64,000 bases of DNA, taken from Agelaius tricolor. Taxonomy: Eukaryota; Chordata; Aves; Passeriformes; Icteridae. The notes beneath the pieces are model-generated. The model was not told the origin of the DNA and made no database searches. It saw only the letters and a program-made list of their open reading frames with translations. Positions 13,717 to 28,700 of the stretch are shown in pieces; positions within the stretch are counted from its first letter, which is position 1, and every line of letters begins with the position of its first letter. The position numbers and the translations under genes were made by a program. The stretch covers positions 1,054,001 to 1,118,000 of the forward strand of contig JALJCS010000029.1 in the NCBI GenBank assembly GCA_023055355.1, written 5' to 3'.

Positions 13717-16700
13717 CTGTGTGAAATGGAAAGAAATAAAACTCATCTCAAGAACAACCTGGTGACACAATGACTGCACCTGCACTGTGCTCTGGTGAAG
13801 TACCTGCTTCTGCTGCCAACAAAAACTCAGTGATTAGAACAACACCAAGCACCAAAAACACTGCCAGAACAGAATATGTCATAAGAAGATCATTCCATCT
13901 ACTGCCCATGAGAGATGGTGACAGGAGATTTCCAGATGAGAGAAGAAGGCCTGAAAACTAGTTTGAATAAAAACCTGTATGTCAGCTGCTTTTACACATT
14001 TTCAGAAGAAGGACTTGGATCCATTGGATACCTCATTTCTACAGACTTGTTAACATCAGCTGTCGATGCAGATTAATGATTTGGAATTATGGAACACTAA
14101 ATTTCCAGACAGAAAGATGGATATGCAAATCAGTTATGTGATTTCTTCAAGAAAAAATGACCCACAAAAGCTAAAGTACAAAGCACTACAAAGACTGCTG
14201 CATGTATAGAAAAATCCTGACAGGACCTTTGGTTTTACATTCATTATACTGGCAGTGCTTCAAAAACATTTAAAAACTTTATTTGGATGGAGAGAACATA
14301 AAGGTGATGATGGATTCCATGTGCTTAATGCAGACACTACAACCAAGCTGTGTGCCTGTTTTTTTTTCCGCAATCCCATGTATCCAGTGTAATGTCCTAA
14401 TGGAGATGTTAAGTCATTAAAAAGCAAATAGAATGATCATTCCAGGTGCCCTCACCTGTGTGGCTTGGCCTTGCTGCTGCAGCTGCTGTAGTTGCTGTGC
14501 AGTCAGAAAACTCACAGGCTTGTTCCCAGCAATCAGTTTAGTCCCTGCTGGCATTGTAGTCAGAATGATATTTCTGCCTAATCCACTGATGCTAAGGAAT
14601 AATAATTGTTGAAAGGTTAGTAAACAGCACAGCAGGTTCAATCTTTCCAACTCCAAACCATTCTTCAATTGCTAGTAGACAATAGTTCTACCACATGGAC
14701 TAACCATTTTAAGTAGTGGGGTTTTTTCCCCTCCATAGAACAGGCAAATATACTAGTGACAAGTTTATGCCAGTATTTATAAATATGACAGAGAATTAAT
14801 TTAACACACAAATCACACCATTAACTCTGGACCATGCACACACTGGGTTAGCCTGATCAGACCTGAACACTTCACAATGCAGAAAACAGCTGAGCACTTG
14901 AAATATTAACTAAGGGAGACACTATGAGAATTTATGGAAGAATAAACAAAAAGCCTTCAATATCTGAATGCCAGAAGAATTCTCACTAAGGCAGTTATCT
15001 ACTCTTGAATGGAGAGATAGCCTCAGATTACAGATATTTTTTCAGTGTGTTAATTCTTGCTCAAACACACAGAACTAATTGAACAGCTGGTTTCAAGGCA
15101 CAGAATGTTTTTTCTTTGGTGTATTTGCTAGAACCTGCATCTCAAAATAAATAACTAAAAGTTACAATCTCATTGCAGACACCATATCCACTCAGTTTCT
15201 TGCAGCTGATGGACCTGTTAACAGACTGCAATCCTATTCCAGTCTCTGTCTGCTTGCTCCCCAGAAACCCACCGAACACAGACCTTCCTCAGCCAATTTC
15301 TAAAGCAGAACTATGAGATGCAAAGCACTCACTTGGCGCCAATGTTGCCCTTGATGATGGGGGCACTGACCACGCTCTTGCCCTTCACTGGCTGGCTGAT
15401 CACTGACAGGGGTACTGTGATCCGTGCTGGAAGTTTGCCCTGGGGAATGGGAAGAACACATGAGGAGCCATGGGGAGCTCAGCAGAGAAACTGGTTGACA
15501 ACATCTGCTTTGTGAGAGTCCTGTGAGCAGAAACCAGCAGCAGCTTTGCTGATGAAATTTGTGCTCCAGTTCAGGCTCCTTAAAATTCACATCCCTCTCA
15601 TTCACTACACAACTGTCTGAACCCTGAAAATCCACATCATCTTTGCACCACAGGATCCATGATTTTTATCCTTAGGAAACAACCATAGTGTCATTTAGCT
15701 TACGTAACCACAATACAGTTGATGGTGCCTTCAGAGGAGGGCATTAAAATAGCATTCAAGGATGAAATCAGTAAAAAAGTTAGTACAAGTAATAAGCACT
15801 TCTAGTTCTGAATGTTCTATGACACCATTCCAAGGGAAATTATTGCCAAGGTGTGGGGCAAGACAGAGCTGCATAAGGCAGGACTTCAGATATGCAAAGT
15901 TTATTTCATTCACTTGCAAAAGGACATAAGGGAAGTATCTGACTTTTTGGGGGCATTTATCTGCAATTGGAACACCATGAAATGAGTTGCAGACCCATAC
16001 CCAGCATACATTGTGGCTTCCTCATCCTTGGAACTGTTTAAGGCCAGGTTGGATGAGGCTTGGAGCAACCTGATCTAGTGGAAGGTGACCCTGCCCATGG
16101 CAGGGGATGGGACTGAATGAACTTTAATGTCCTTTACAACCTAAAATTTAGAACCTAAATACAACCATTGCATGACTGCCACAGTAATTTGAGTCTCTGT
16201 GGATGCAAAGAGCAGTTTTCAGCCATAAAACATCAGTGTATTTGGCACCCCGCTTCTTTCCCCACCCCCAGTGAGAGCTCAGCATTACTCACTGCCTGGG
16301 ATGTTGATACCACTGTGGTGCTGACGGGCACCTGCCGCACAGCTGTGGCTCCTGTACCAATGGTTATGGGGGTTCCAGCAGTTCCTGAGGCCACAGCAAC
16401 TGCTTTGGACACTGTGGCACTCATGGTGGGTAGGGAGGTGTGGCCTGTGCCAGCAATGCTCACCGCCGAGGACGAGGGCACCTGCTTAGCATGAGTGGCT
16501 ACCGTTATGGTCTGCCCAGCTTTGGGGGGTATCACCCCCAGCCCCTGCACAATTCTGATAGTGGCAGCTGGCTTGGCCTCCGTGGATGCCACTGTGGTTA
16601 TGGCTTTGCTCTTCTGATCTGCCACAGTCATGCCCAGAGCAGGCATCAGGCGGAAAGCAGAACTTGTTGGCTCTGCAGTCTTTAAGTCAGGAGTCACTTT

Positions 16701-19700
16701 AACCACGGTGCCTCCGGCTGGGCTGGAAGAGGCAGGAGACACCGTGCTTGTCTTGGCTGGAGACTCAGCAGTCTGGACAGGGTTGGATGTCACGTGCAAA
16801 GTCGCAGAGATGCCTTTCCCACCAGCACTGCTTCCCGCAGCTGCTGTGAAGAGGTCCTGAGTCAGTTTGACAGTAGTGACTTGAGACTTGGCCAGGGTGG
16901 CCATCATATCTGGAGTGATGCGCAGCACTGTTTGTCCCTTCGCGTCTGTGGTGATGGAGGATGGGGGCAGGCGCAACACATCCTTCCCTTGGATCCGAAA
17001 ATTGGTTGCTGTGAGTGGAATGCCACTTCCAGCCTGGGTCTTCACGCCGAGCTGTCCTGTAATAGCCACCTGGGAGAGATCAGAGAAATGGTTCTGTCAA
17101 ACTGGGACAAGGTCCAAAGCACACTCAAAGCAGAACTTCCCAACAGGATGATGTTTGCTCCCACTAGAATGCAAGTGGAATAAGACTAGCACTCAGTACA
17201 CTACTGAAATAGTTCTGGTTGTTTATCAGATGGCATTCCCAATCCCATCTGAAATAGGAAATACTTGTGGGGTTAGTTTCTTTTCCAAACAAAATGAAGG
17301 AGAGATCACTAAAGAACCTGCACAAACACATCTTTCACCTGTACATGAAAACAGGGCTCAAACACACAAAACTAGCAACTGTGTCAGCCTGCACAGTCCA
17401 TCAACTTACACAGCATTACAGCTCTCAGATGTTTACATCTGCACAACAGGGAACAATCAGGTTGTGGAGCCCAGTTCCAAGTCTCTCCCTCCCTCTCACC
17501 TGCTTGATGATGTTCTGGCCAGCCACGTTCTGAATGATAGTGGTGGAGGAGGTGCTGGCAGCAGAACTGCCTGGAGAGCTGGTCACTGGCTTCACAGCAG
17601 GGCTGGGCACTGCAGGCAGCCCTGTCACAGTGATACCTGCCTGGCTGGCCATGGAGCTTCCTGCTCTTGGCACCTGCACAGGGCTACTCTGAGCTTTTAC
17701 AGGCAGAGTCATCACAGCCTACAGAAGAGAGGAGGAAGACTATGAGCAGACTACCACAGTAGGAACGGTCTAGTGATTCTTCTTTGTATTGTGTTAGCTT
17801 GCGAGTTCAGGGAAGTTCACAAGAATTCCCTTGCAAGGATTCCAACTGCTTGGAATTGTAGTGACATGGGTGTCGGTCTCTTTTTCCAGGTAACAAATGA
17901 CAGAACAAGAGGAATTGGCCCAGAGTTGCACCAGGGAGGTTAAGTTGAATATTAGGAAATTTCTTTTCCCAGAAAGGGTTGTAAAGCATGAGAATGGACT
18001 GCCCAGGGCAGTGGTGGAGTCAATATCCCTGGAAGCATTCAAAAAAATGTGTGGATGATGCACTTAAGGATATGGTTTAGTAGTGAACATGGCAGTGTTG
18101 CTGCTGTGTTCTTGGCTGGAATTGATGATCTTGACAGCGTTTTCTAAGCTTAATGATTCTGTGATTCTAAGTTCTATGGACTTTTTATGTAATGCACAAT
18201 TTAATGATGCCAGGTAAATATGTGAAAAACAGAGCACTGAACAGTATTGCATACGTAAAACTGTTTCTGTGCTCTTGACTGCAGTTAGCGCATGCTTCAA
18301 ATGAGCACAGAATGCCTGTGCATCACACAAAAACACTGCAAGTCAGATCAGATGTCAGATACTCTACCCCTTCCAACTCACCTGAGGGAGCACTTTGGTT
18401 TGCGTGGCTGTAGCTGGAACACGGATTTGAGGCACTGACGTGGGCTGCTGCTGCTGCTGGGTGACCACTGGGGCTTGCTGGGACATAGCTGGGAGGCTGG
18501 ATTGGGCAGTGACCACACGGACCTGTGGCAGGCCTGAGGAGCTGCTGTGACTGACCACACGTGGGGTGGGCGCTGGCCCTGGCTGTGCCTGTGAGCTCTG
18601 AGCTGGGGACAGCAACGTCCCCAGCTGGGGCGTGGTGGGAGAAGACACCAGGAGAACACTACGGAAAGACAGAGCCAATAGGTCAGCAAAGATGTAGGAA
18701 ATTCACACAATCACAGAATCACTGAGGTTGGAAAAGACCTCTGAGATCATCGAGTCCAACCTGTGACTGATCCCCACCTTGTCACCAAGCCCAGAACACT
18801 GAGTGCCATGTCCACTTGTTCCTTGGTCTCCTCCAGAGATGGAGACTCTACCACCTCCCTGAGCAACCTCTTTCAATGTCTAATTATGCTTTGTGAAGAA
18901 ATTCCTCCTGATGCCCAACCTGAACTTCCCCTGGCACAGCTTGAGACTATGCCCTCTTGCCATGCTGCTGTTTCCTGGGTGAAGAGTCCAACTCTCACCA
19001 GCCTCCAACCCCCTTTCAGGGAGTTGCAGAGAGTGGTAAGGTCACCCCTGAGCCTCCTCTTCTCCAGGCTAAATAACCCCAACTCCCTCACTACTGAGTT
19101 ATACAAATTATTGAAAAACAGCCAGCAGCATTCCCAAGTGACATAGGGGACAGAAGCAGTACCTCTGGCTGGGTTTTGGTGGCTCTGACCCAGCACCAGA
19201 TACACTCTTGCTGACTGCAGACACCGGTGGGGGTGAGATGGGTGTTGCTGGCAATGCAGGGGCAGTTGGTGTCACGGGAGTCACAGGAGTTGGTGGCATG
19301 CTGGAGTCACTGAGGCTCAGCTGACTAGGATCTGCTGTGCTGGTGGGGAGGGCTTTCACAGTACCCTCCTTACTACTCGACTTCTACAAAGAAACCACAT
19401 TCAGCATCACAAAATCTAGGGTTAATTGCTGCACCTTACAGTAGGCTGAGCACTTCAACCTGATTTCTATACGGTGGTGAATGACACTCTGCTGTTAAAT
19501 CCTGAAATCCAACGTGACTGACTGTCTGCCTTTCCCCAGCTGTAACCTTGGATGAATTGGTGTGTTTGGCTGCTCCTGCTCTCAAGGAAAAGTGCACCTC
19601 AGTTGTGACAAACGTTCAGAACATGCAGATTTCCACCTTGGTTAATGTGCCAATAGACAAGTACTTCAGAAATATTTAATATCAGACATCCAAACCCTGA

Positions 19701-22700
19701 GGGCTTCAGCAGAGCAAGGGGGAGAACAGACATGTTCCACGCACTCTGTTAAAAATTAACCTCAAAACTAGATCTGAAAGACCATCCCTTTGATAGGGAG
19801 CACAAATGAGAGGATAACAGTGGAAGCTGTGTGGAGGAAAAGTTCCCTCTCTCCCTGTTCATTTTGTGCACTGACATTCATATACATCATGAATTACTAA
19901 CTCAAACATGGTAATTTTCATCACCTGCTATGGATGCAGAATTTATGGATTAAATTAAGACTAATCTCCTTCTCAATCCCAAAAGCAGCTGTGCAACCCT
20001 GAGCAAAGAAATCTACCATTTTAGCTGGAGGTTTTGGCTTCTGAAGAGCTTTCTTGGCCTTTGCTGCAGCAGCTTGAGCATGATGGATCCGTTCTGCAAG
20101 GACAAATTAATGGTTAGAGCTCCTGAACACAAGCAGACTGATTTAAGGAAGGGGCTAAGTAAGAGGTGCAGATTCTTCTTCAGACAAGGAATTTAACACA
20201 CAGTCATGTAACGGTGCAGAGAAAAACATCTAGAAAATTAGCCAAAAAGGTTAAAAATAAGACACACAAAAACATGTATCTGCAGTTATTGCACATGGGA
20301 TGGTATTTTTCAAACAAATGCTTCAAAGTGACACACTGCTCTCTAAGACTGGGATTAAGTGCTGAAGGACTAACATAAGCAATTTGACTAGGGAAAAAAG
20401 CTAGACTGACAAATCAATGTTCATTATCCATCTTTGTAAACATTTTTAATTCTTAAGATCACCAATTCAGGCTTACCAAACTCTTCCTCAGTCCTGTCCC
20501 GGTGCAGGTAGATCCACAACTTCCGCCCAATATCGTATTTCACACAGGGATCTTTCTCATAATGCAGTCGGTCCAGAGCACCACTAACAACCGTGTTAAC
20601 CTGAAGTTCAGAATTCAGAGATTACAAGATATCCTTTGCTGGACTAGCCAAAACTGATTAATAGCAATATGATACTATTTGGTATAAAACCTGAGTTAGC
20701 TGCAAGCAATCTCCATCTGAGGGAGAAGTGACTGAGGGCAGATATGGCATCACAGGATGGTATTTGCCACCTTGGGTTACATGGAGCTTCCACCAAAGCT
20801 CTGAAAATTGACTGTTCCTCAATCTAAAATGTGACCAGCTCCATCACAGTGTTAACTCTGTGGCTTTTCTAGCTGGTTTTTCATCATCCAAAGTTGGTGC
20901 AGATTTGCAGCAGCTCATCATAGTAGTACACAGCTCCCTTTTGCTCATCACAGCAGCATAAAAACTATTGGGCCTTTGCCACTGAATACTGCCTGGCAAC
21001 ATGCAGTGTATTTTTATGAGAATCTGAGGCCAGACAAGACATCCAACTTACCTGAGCACTTGTAACATCTGGGGCTAGGAACTGGGAATCTTTGAGCAGC
21101 TCACAGATTTCAGCTCGAGTTCCCTCTCCATTAGGAAGGCGAGCAGCAGCATCACGAACTGAAACAAAATACCAGAGCTTAAACTTCCAGCTGTAACTGG
21201 ACAGCAGTACTCAGGTACTCCATGAGATAAATTTTGGGACTGCTCTCACAGTGTCTACTTGCTTACTAAAATCTAGCCCCAAAAATCCCTCAAAAATACG
21301 AGATTATAAAGGATCATTTTAAAGTACATCAACTGTGCCAACTTTGTGCTAATAGCGATGAACTTGGGTACCAGCATTCAACCCTAATGTAGGTTCCTGA
21401 AATCGTTGTTTTAGGGGTCAGAGGAATGTTTTTCTTCTTTACAGAAGTTTTTCTGGCCATGACCTTACCAAGAGATAAAATGGTGACATATGCTGGTCTG
21501 TCTGAGCGCAGGAGAGAATGTTCCCGGGCTTTGTTTAAGGAAGTTTCCTTGTCAAACACTCCCTTCACAGGACCAACAACCGACTCAAAGCCATGCATCC
21601 GGAAGGTGAAGGCTTTGTGGGGCTGGCTGTAACGGTAACGCTCCTGGAGGTGAACACAAGAGCACTGACTTTACCAGGAAATATACAGCAAAGCCTCACG
21701 TCATATTACCAAGTGAGTTGTTATCATTCTCTAGAGAAAGCCTTTTTAAACGAAAGGCTCAAATACTGCTATATAGACATATTTTGGATCAAGAAAATCA
21801 CAAACTATTCCATGCAAACTACAATGCTCCACCTCAGCAAGGTGTGGAGGTGCAACGCATTCACTGTCAAGCAGCTGCACAGACTAGAGAGGTGCCAGAA
21901 ATACAAGAGATACACCTTCTGTCCCCTTCCCCTTCCTCCCTTTATCTGGCTAAAGAGAGATTTCCAAAATTTAACTTATAAATTCTATCCTGTAGACAGC
22001 ACACGGAGAGAAGGGAGAAGAATCCCTATCATGTGTTTGCCCTCTAATTCCCACTTGCATCTACTACAGATAAGATAACTAAGTGGATGGTTGCACTCAC
22101 TGACACTTATTTTTTGCTTGCACACACACATGGCCAAAAAATAAAGAGGTAAGTGGGGGATGGTGGGGGATGGCAAAGGAGACAGCAGGGTTGGCACAAC
22201 CAACTGACACTATCAATTCCGTTAATTTTATCCAATTAGTTTTTACAAAATTAATTTTTTCCACTGGAAATACTGACGGTTTTGAAACAAGGCTATGTCA
22301 TTAGCAAGTTTTATGCAAGGCCAAGATACTGACTTCAAGGCAGAAGCAACATATCAATTCTTCACATTAACTACATTTGTGTAGAGTATAAAACTGTGAT
22401 CCTACACAAATTCTCCTGATTTAGTGGCCAACTGTTTTAACAAGTGCCTTTAAAATAAAGAGTCTCTTCTTACTTGCTCTTGAAACACCCGTTTCTCCTC
22501 TCCAGTGCTAGGCCGGACTACATAGTCAGTCCTTCTGAAACAAAGGGCACCATCAGTTCTGAGCACAAGAAGCCCACAACAGTCCCAAACGATGAATTCC
22601 CTCATCCTTCTGCAAATTCTTCTGAACAAATCCTGAAAATATTTATGGTAACAAAAGCAAGCCCTGCAGAAATCTTAAAGTATGCTATGTGCAGTACCTG

Positions 22701-25700
22701 AAGGCAAGCAAGGACTATAAATTATCTCATTAGCAGAACCTAAGCTAGACTGCAGCTTTGCTCTGATAATATATGTGAACTTGGATAAAATCAGTTGATT
22801 TCATGAAGTCCAGTTACTGCAATTATAAAATCAAACTATCAAATTTTCTCCTGCCCCATGATGTAAAATTGTTTTATTTTAAGATCCAGAGGCACAAGGC
22901 CCAAATCTCACAGATTCAGCAGCACTACAAAGGCTTTCAAGCAGTATTGCACACTTACACTCTGGGCAGTGGCATGGCATCTGAGCTTTCTTCATTTTCC
23001 TATTGAGAAAGAAATGTCAGTGTTGGGTAGAACACAGTCAGGTTTTATGCTCCTAGAAGGTGATTTTTGTCTCACTCACTTTGAAAAAAGTCTGGTCTTT
23101 GGTCTCCAACCAGAGATGAAACAGTGCTGCCAGTTCCTTCTCATGATCTTGGTAACTGCCTAGTAAGAAATAATGAAAATGTAAAAATAGAACTCTTGTA
23201 ATTGTTAGGAAGCCAGATGCTTGTAATTCCCAGTCCTCTCCTGTTCCCTTCTCTCCTCAATGCATCACCAGTCACAGATGTTCAAAGTGCAATATTTGAA
23301 CACCTCCAGGCTTAGGAAATGCTAAATCCCAGTGATTCCCAGGAAATGCTAAGTCCCCAGTGATTCTGCTGGTACAAAAAAAGATGGTGCTTCAACTCCT
23401 AGCACAGAAGGCAAGATGCTGTTTGGGACACAGTCCCCTGTTCCCACTCTCCAAAGTAATCCCAGTTACTGAATCCATGAGCAGAAACACTGGCCTACAT
23501 AACCTCCACCAAAAACTGCGAAAGGGATCAGAGGAAAAGCTTCCTGACTCCAAATCTCTGCCAGTTTAAGCCTGCAAATGTGATCACTAGAATCACCATA
23601 GTTAAGAATGAAAAATTCTGTGTAGTAACTACAGGAATGAACATAAACACAGAACATCTGTAATTCAATCAGTATGAGTCTGAGCACACTGATCATTAAG
23701 TTGCTCTTTGGTTCCGAATTTTAAAAATGAGAATAGTATCAGTTTGCTCTACAGAGAAGCTTAATTCCTTTGCAGTTGTGATAATTACTAATTACTCTGA
23801 ATCATCAGAAGGTATGTTCTACAGAAGGGAAAATAGGAAGGTGTTCAGACAAATTTGAAGGCTGACAAACATGGTTAAGTCAGCAACAGAAAGAAATACA
23901 GCCCAGTGCCTTTGTTCATTTATGCTCTGTCTGCTGCTGATACTGACGTCTTGTGAACACCTCAAAACCAAAACATGTATTAGCTCAGCTAAAAGAAAAG
24001 AAAATGCCTAACCATGAAATTAACAGCTCTGTTTGTGTTTCTCTCCAGGCTGCAGAAAGATGAAAAGTAAAGTCCTGGGGAAAACAACAAACCTTTACTA
24101 TAGTACATATCATAGAAGAACACAAGGTACTCACCAACCAATTTCCACTGCTGAGTTTTCTCCTTGAATTCAACAAAAGGTGAGAAGCTGGAAGGAGCAT
24201 CTACAATGACAAATGTACATGTCAGGGACATTATACCATTATCCAACCTCAAAATCATACTGTGGTTATGCAAACTGTCAAGTTAAAGACTCACACTAAC
24301 AGACAGAGCATTTTAAATGATTATGTAAGTGCATCTCTAAATTCATCCTTGCCCTTGGGAAGGGTATAGGATCCCTTTATCACCTTGGGAAGGTGAGCAT
24401 CTCAAGAGTATAAGGGCAAGCACAAGGAAAGAACAGAACAGGATAATGAGCCTTCCAACAACAGGCTGTCAGCTAAGAGCCTCTTCCTGCTGTTCACCAT
24501 GTTCAGACCAGTTATTTAGTGCACTGGGATGAGAAAATGCCAGCTGAGAACTTTATCTTCAAGCTGAAGAGGAAAAAGAAATATGAGGCCCCAGGGACTG
24601 TTATTGTACAGTGAAAATTCATGGGCTCATGGGAAGAGAACTTGAGATTTACAGTATTCACCAGCATTATGGACAATATGCTGCAATGCCACCACAATCT
24701 ACTCTGTCTCTGCCTTTAAAACTTCTCACTAAGCAAATCAGAACCACAGAATAATTCAGTTTGAAAGGAATGGCTGAAACTCAACTGGCCCAAGCCCAAG
24801 ATAGGCCAACCTCATGTTTCAGTGGATTGCTCAGGGCATCATCTAGTTTAATTTTTATTATCTCCAAACACAACTACAACTTCACACTGTGGGGGAAGAG
24901 ACTAATTCCTTCCTGCTTCAAATACCCTGCCTGAAGCCATGATCAGAACATGAGAAACTGTCTGTCTAGAGGCAATTTCACAGACATTTTCACATACTTG
25001 GGAATCATGCTGGGTCTTATCTACTATCCACATGCAAAATAAGTCGACCACAACCAAGGCATGTCAACCAAACAGCCTATCACAGAAATACTGCAAGCAA
25101 TACAAGGATTTCTTGTAGTGATGAATGAGAAGTTGATTAGAGCTATAATGCAAAGCAGGACTGACTAGAACAGAGGAGCAAGCACAATTAGTATTTTTAA
25201 CATCTCTTCTTACCTCTGCTATCACCTGCCAAATACTGCAAGGCAGGTAAAACCAATTCAGACCAATTAGGGGCAAAGGAGAACCAGTTATTTAGTGCAC
25301 TGGCATGAGAAGATTGCCAATCGAGAACTTTATCTTCAAGCTGAAAAGGAAAGATAATTATTTTAGTAATGATCTCACAAGTTTAAACTATGACTGTCTT
25401 CACAGAAAACAAACCAGCTGAACATATGCAGGGGACAAAAAGGTTTTTATGTACGTGAAATAATCACCTGACTTTTTCAAGTAACACAGCACCAAAGAAG
25501 GGGAAAACACTTCCCGATCTCTGCCCTTAATATAGAAAATATATCTAACCATGTTCTATAGCATGGGTATAGAAAAACTCCCAGATTCAATTGACTAAAC
25601 TCATGAAACATGTTAAAACCAGAATGTGGTAGCACTCCCACAAGGTTTAATTTCTTTAATATGTAATCTAAATCTTATTATAATTTACAGCAAAGTAAGT

Positions 25701-28700
25701 CTGGAGAAAAGTCACTATACAAAGCTGTAGGCTCCTGTATTCTTTGCTTCCTAGTAAGTGGGTGGTTCCTTACCACAGAGAGAATAGCAGGTCCTTCCAG
25801 AAACAGTATCTCCAAAAGAAGGAAAAAGAAGCTGGATGATATTTCATTTACTTCAAGGCATGGCTTCATATCTTCAAGAGGTCTTCAAAAGAAAGAGAAT
25901 GCAGAGTAAATCCACTGAGTAAATATCACCTCCATATTCAAAGATGAACATCACGTATTTCACACATCCCAAACTGCATGAAAACGCAGCCTGCAACAGT
26001 CCCACAAAAACGTGAGCTGAAACATGTTGCTTTTTCCATCCATGTTAGGTGTTCAGGGCCCTCTGGAACACTTACTCCTCTTTGACAGATGACAGAGGGA
26101 GGGGGGAAAAATCCTGAGACATTGACGGGAGTCCATCTGCATTGCCAAGAGAGTCAGCCAAATCTTCCACCTCAGATTTAATAATCTTTGGCTTCTTTTT
26201 TTTCTTATCTTCCTTGTCCTTCACCTTTTTCTTGAGGGTTGCGAGGTCAAATAAGGCTTCAGATATGATAAAAAGTTAAAAAGAATACTTAGCTTCTTAC
26301 TATACCTTAATGAAAGTCATAAACTATTTAAGTCTGTATCTAGAAATGTATGTTGTGTGCACTCGTTCACACATCAACCATTCCACCTTCCCAGCTGCTG
26401 TCATAAATCTTCACTTTTCCCCTCAACAGAAAACCTCTAGTTTTTAAATCAACATATATGAAATAAAAAAGCAAAGGATCCACTGACTTGCTAAGGAACC
26501 TTTCCTGCCAGCATTCACTCGAGTCATGATGTCCTCAAGGGTCAGGTCTGTCGTGACCAGATCTGGGTGATCCTACACAGGAAAATAGTAGAGAAATTAA
26601 ACTGAGAAAGGACAAGGTTTTAAGACAGCCACAAAGTGAAGAAGTACCCAAGTACTAAAATGCACCAAACTCAGCCAGGATCAGCTTATTAAATTATTTA
26701 CTGCAATAAAAGTTGGGAAGTCTTCTAACCCTGAAAGCCAAAATTTTGTCCCTCCAAAACACATAACTAAAATTATAAAATCCTTCTATCGAGATGAACA
26801 TGGCCAGAAGCTGCATCTATACACTGACAATTGAACCCAACTTACAATAATGAGCTAATGGGTAAGTGCACACAAAAAATAGCAATCATTTAGTCACACA
26901 GAAGTACCCTGATCTTTATGGCTAAGAGATAAAAACATGGAAGTTAAAATGTGATCCCACCCCCCAAGACTTTTTGACATCTTACAGGCTGACGTTTTCG
27001 TTTCTCGTGGTGCTTCTTCAACATCATCTTTAAATCACTTTCTCCAAGTTCTATCTTGTCTGCAATGAAAATAATTATTTGCAGATTTTTCCTCTATTGT
27101 TACCTTCCACACTTCTTAGAATGCCATTTTCTATCCATTTACACTTCCAGCAATCTCCAAATTTCAGTAACAAATTTCTCCATATATGAATTTCCTTCAT
27201 TCATTCATCCATTCATTTCAGTGCTTCATTCAGTCATCAGACTTCACTGCTGATGCAAGCATGGAAAAGAAGCCAGAACCAGCTTAAAGAGTTTGCAAAA
27301 TTTATTACAGTCACCATAGGAGGAATTCTCAAGTATTTTGAACCTGGACTATGCTAATGCTTCAACCACTAAAATATAACAGAGGAATCAGTAATATTAC
27401 AGAACTATGATTCTTGTGTTCAAATACTGGCATTGCAAGAAGAAAAAGATTAAACTGGGAAAAGAGTCAACTATTTTGAAGACTGCAAAAATGAAGCATC
27501 ACATGATTTCCCATCAAGCAATAGATATTACAGATGATTTCCTGCAAGGTCTCAAGGTAGTTCTCCCCCCTCTAGCCATACTGACCCTTTGTTTGGTTCT
27601 CACCTGCAGTTTTCATGTCCAAGGTTGACAACGTGGGGATCACTCTCAGGGGAACTGGTGGACTTGAACAACGTGCTGGAGAACGTGGAGGCCAAGAGAT
27701 TAGATCTAAAACAGAGGTATAGATTTACTTCTGCAAGACCCATCACCAATCTGCTTAACTATTACCATGTGTTCATTAGATCCCAGCCAGTGGAAGTAGA
27801 GCCCAGAATCAAAAATGTGTCTTTTTCCATTCACACATGGAGTCTTCAGTTCAGCACAGGGCATTACCTTCTTCATCAGAAGACAAGGCAGTGTCTCCAC
27901 ACTCTTCTTTCACTTCCCTCAGGATCTTCAAGTAGCGCCGATGTGTCCGTCTGTCTCGTTCTTCTGAGTCGTATGTTGGTGGGAAGTGCTTTCTCCTTAC
28001 GGTCATGTCAGGGCCTCCTTTCCTAGCTAATTCCAGCAAGTGCTGAAAGGAGAGATTCATGTGACATTAGCTATGGCAGCTACAGTGCTGTAAGCCAGGA
28101 CAGGTAAGCCCAGCTCAGATAACTTCCAGCAAGGTTACCATGAGGTGCCATCAGCGTCTCAGATCTGTACAAGGGGAACCTTAGGAAGACTCAGTATCTG
28201 CCACACACAGGATTTTAAACCTAGCATTTTAGACCATCGTTTAAAGGGGAGGAAAAAAACAGGTGAAATTTCTGCACCTTCTTCTCCACACGTAACACTA
28301 TGTGCCATTTTATGTGAACTGTTGAGAAGAACTAAAATCATTGGTGTGAGGTGTTGTTTCCACACAAATATGTAACGTGTCCTTTGAAAAAAACATTTTA
28401 CTTCTCATGGCTACAGAGGAAATAACTTCCCATGTATTCTATATTGTTGCCCAATTAAGTTGTGGATGCCCCATCCCTGGAAGTGTTCAAGGCCAGGAGC
28501 AACCTGGTCTAATGAAAGGTGTCCTTGCCCATGGCAGGGGATAGGAATGAGATGAGCTTTAAGGTTTCTTCCAACCCAAATCATTCTGGGATTCTCTATT
28601 TCTCACAACATTGTAGGCCATTTTACAAAGACAGATTTTCTTCTTCATCCCTACATACCAAATGTTTCAATGTCTAAGTGTAATGAAAATAAATGAGCAA

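Noticed and set aside
16168..17183. Plus-strand open frames of 108-129 codons
   Set aside because: Antisense shadows of the 777-nt NFRKB exon.
18763..19205. Open frames of 110-127 codons on both strands
   Set aside because: They fall inside a CR1 fragment and reflect its old sequence, not a host gene.
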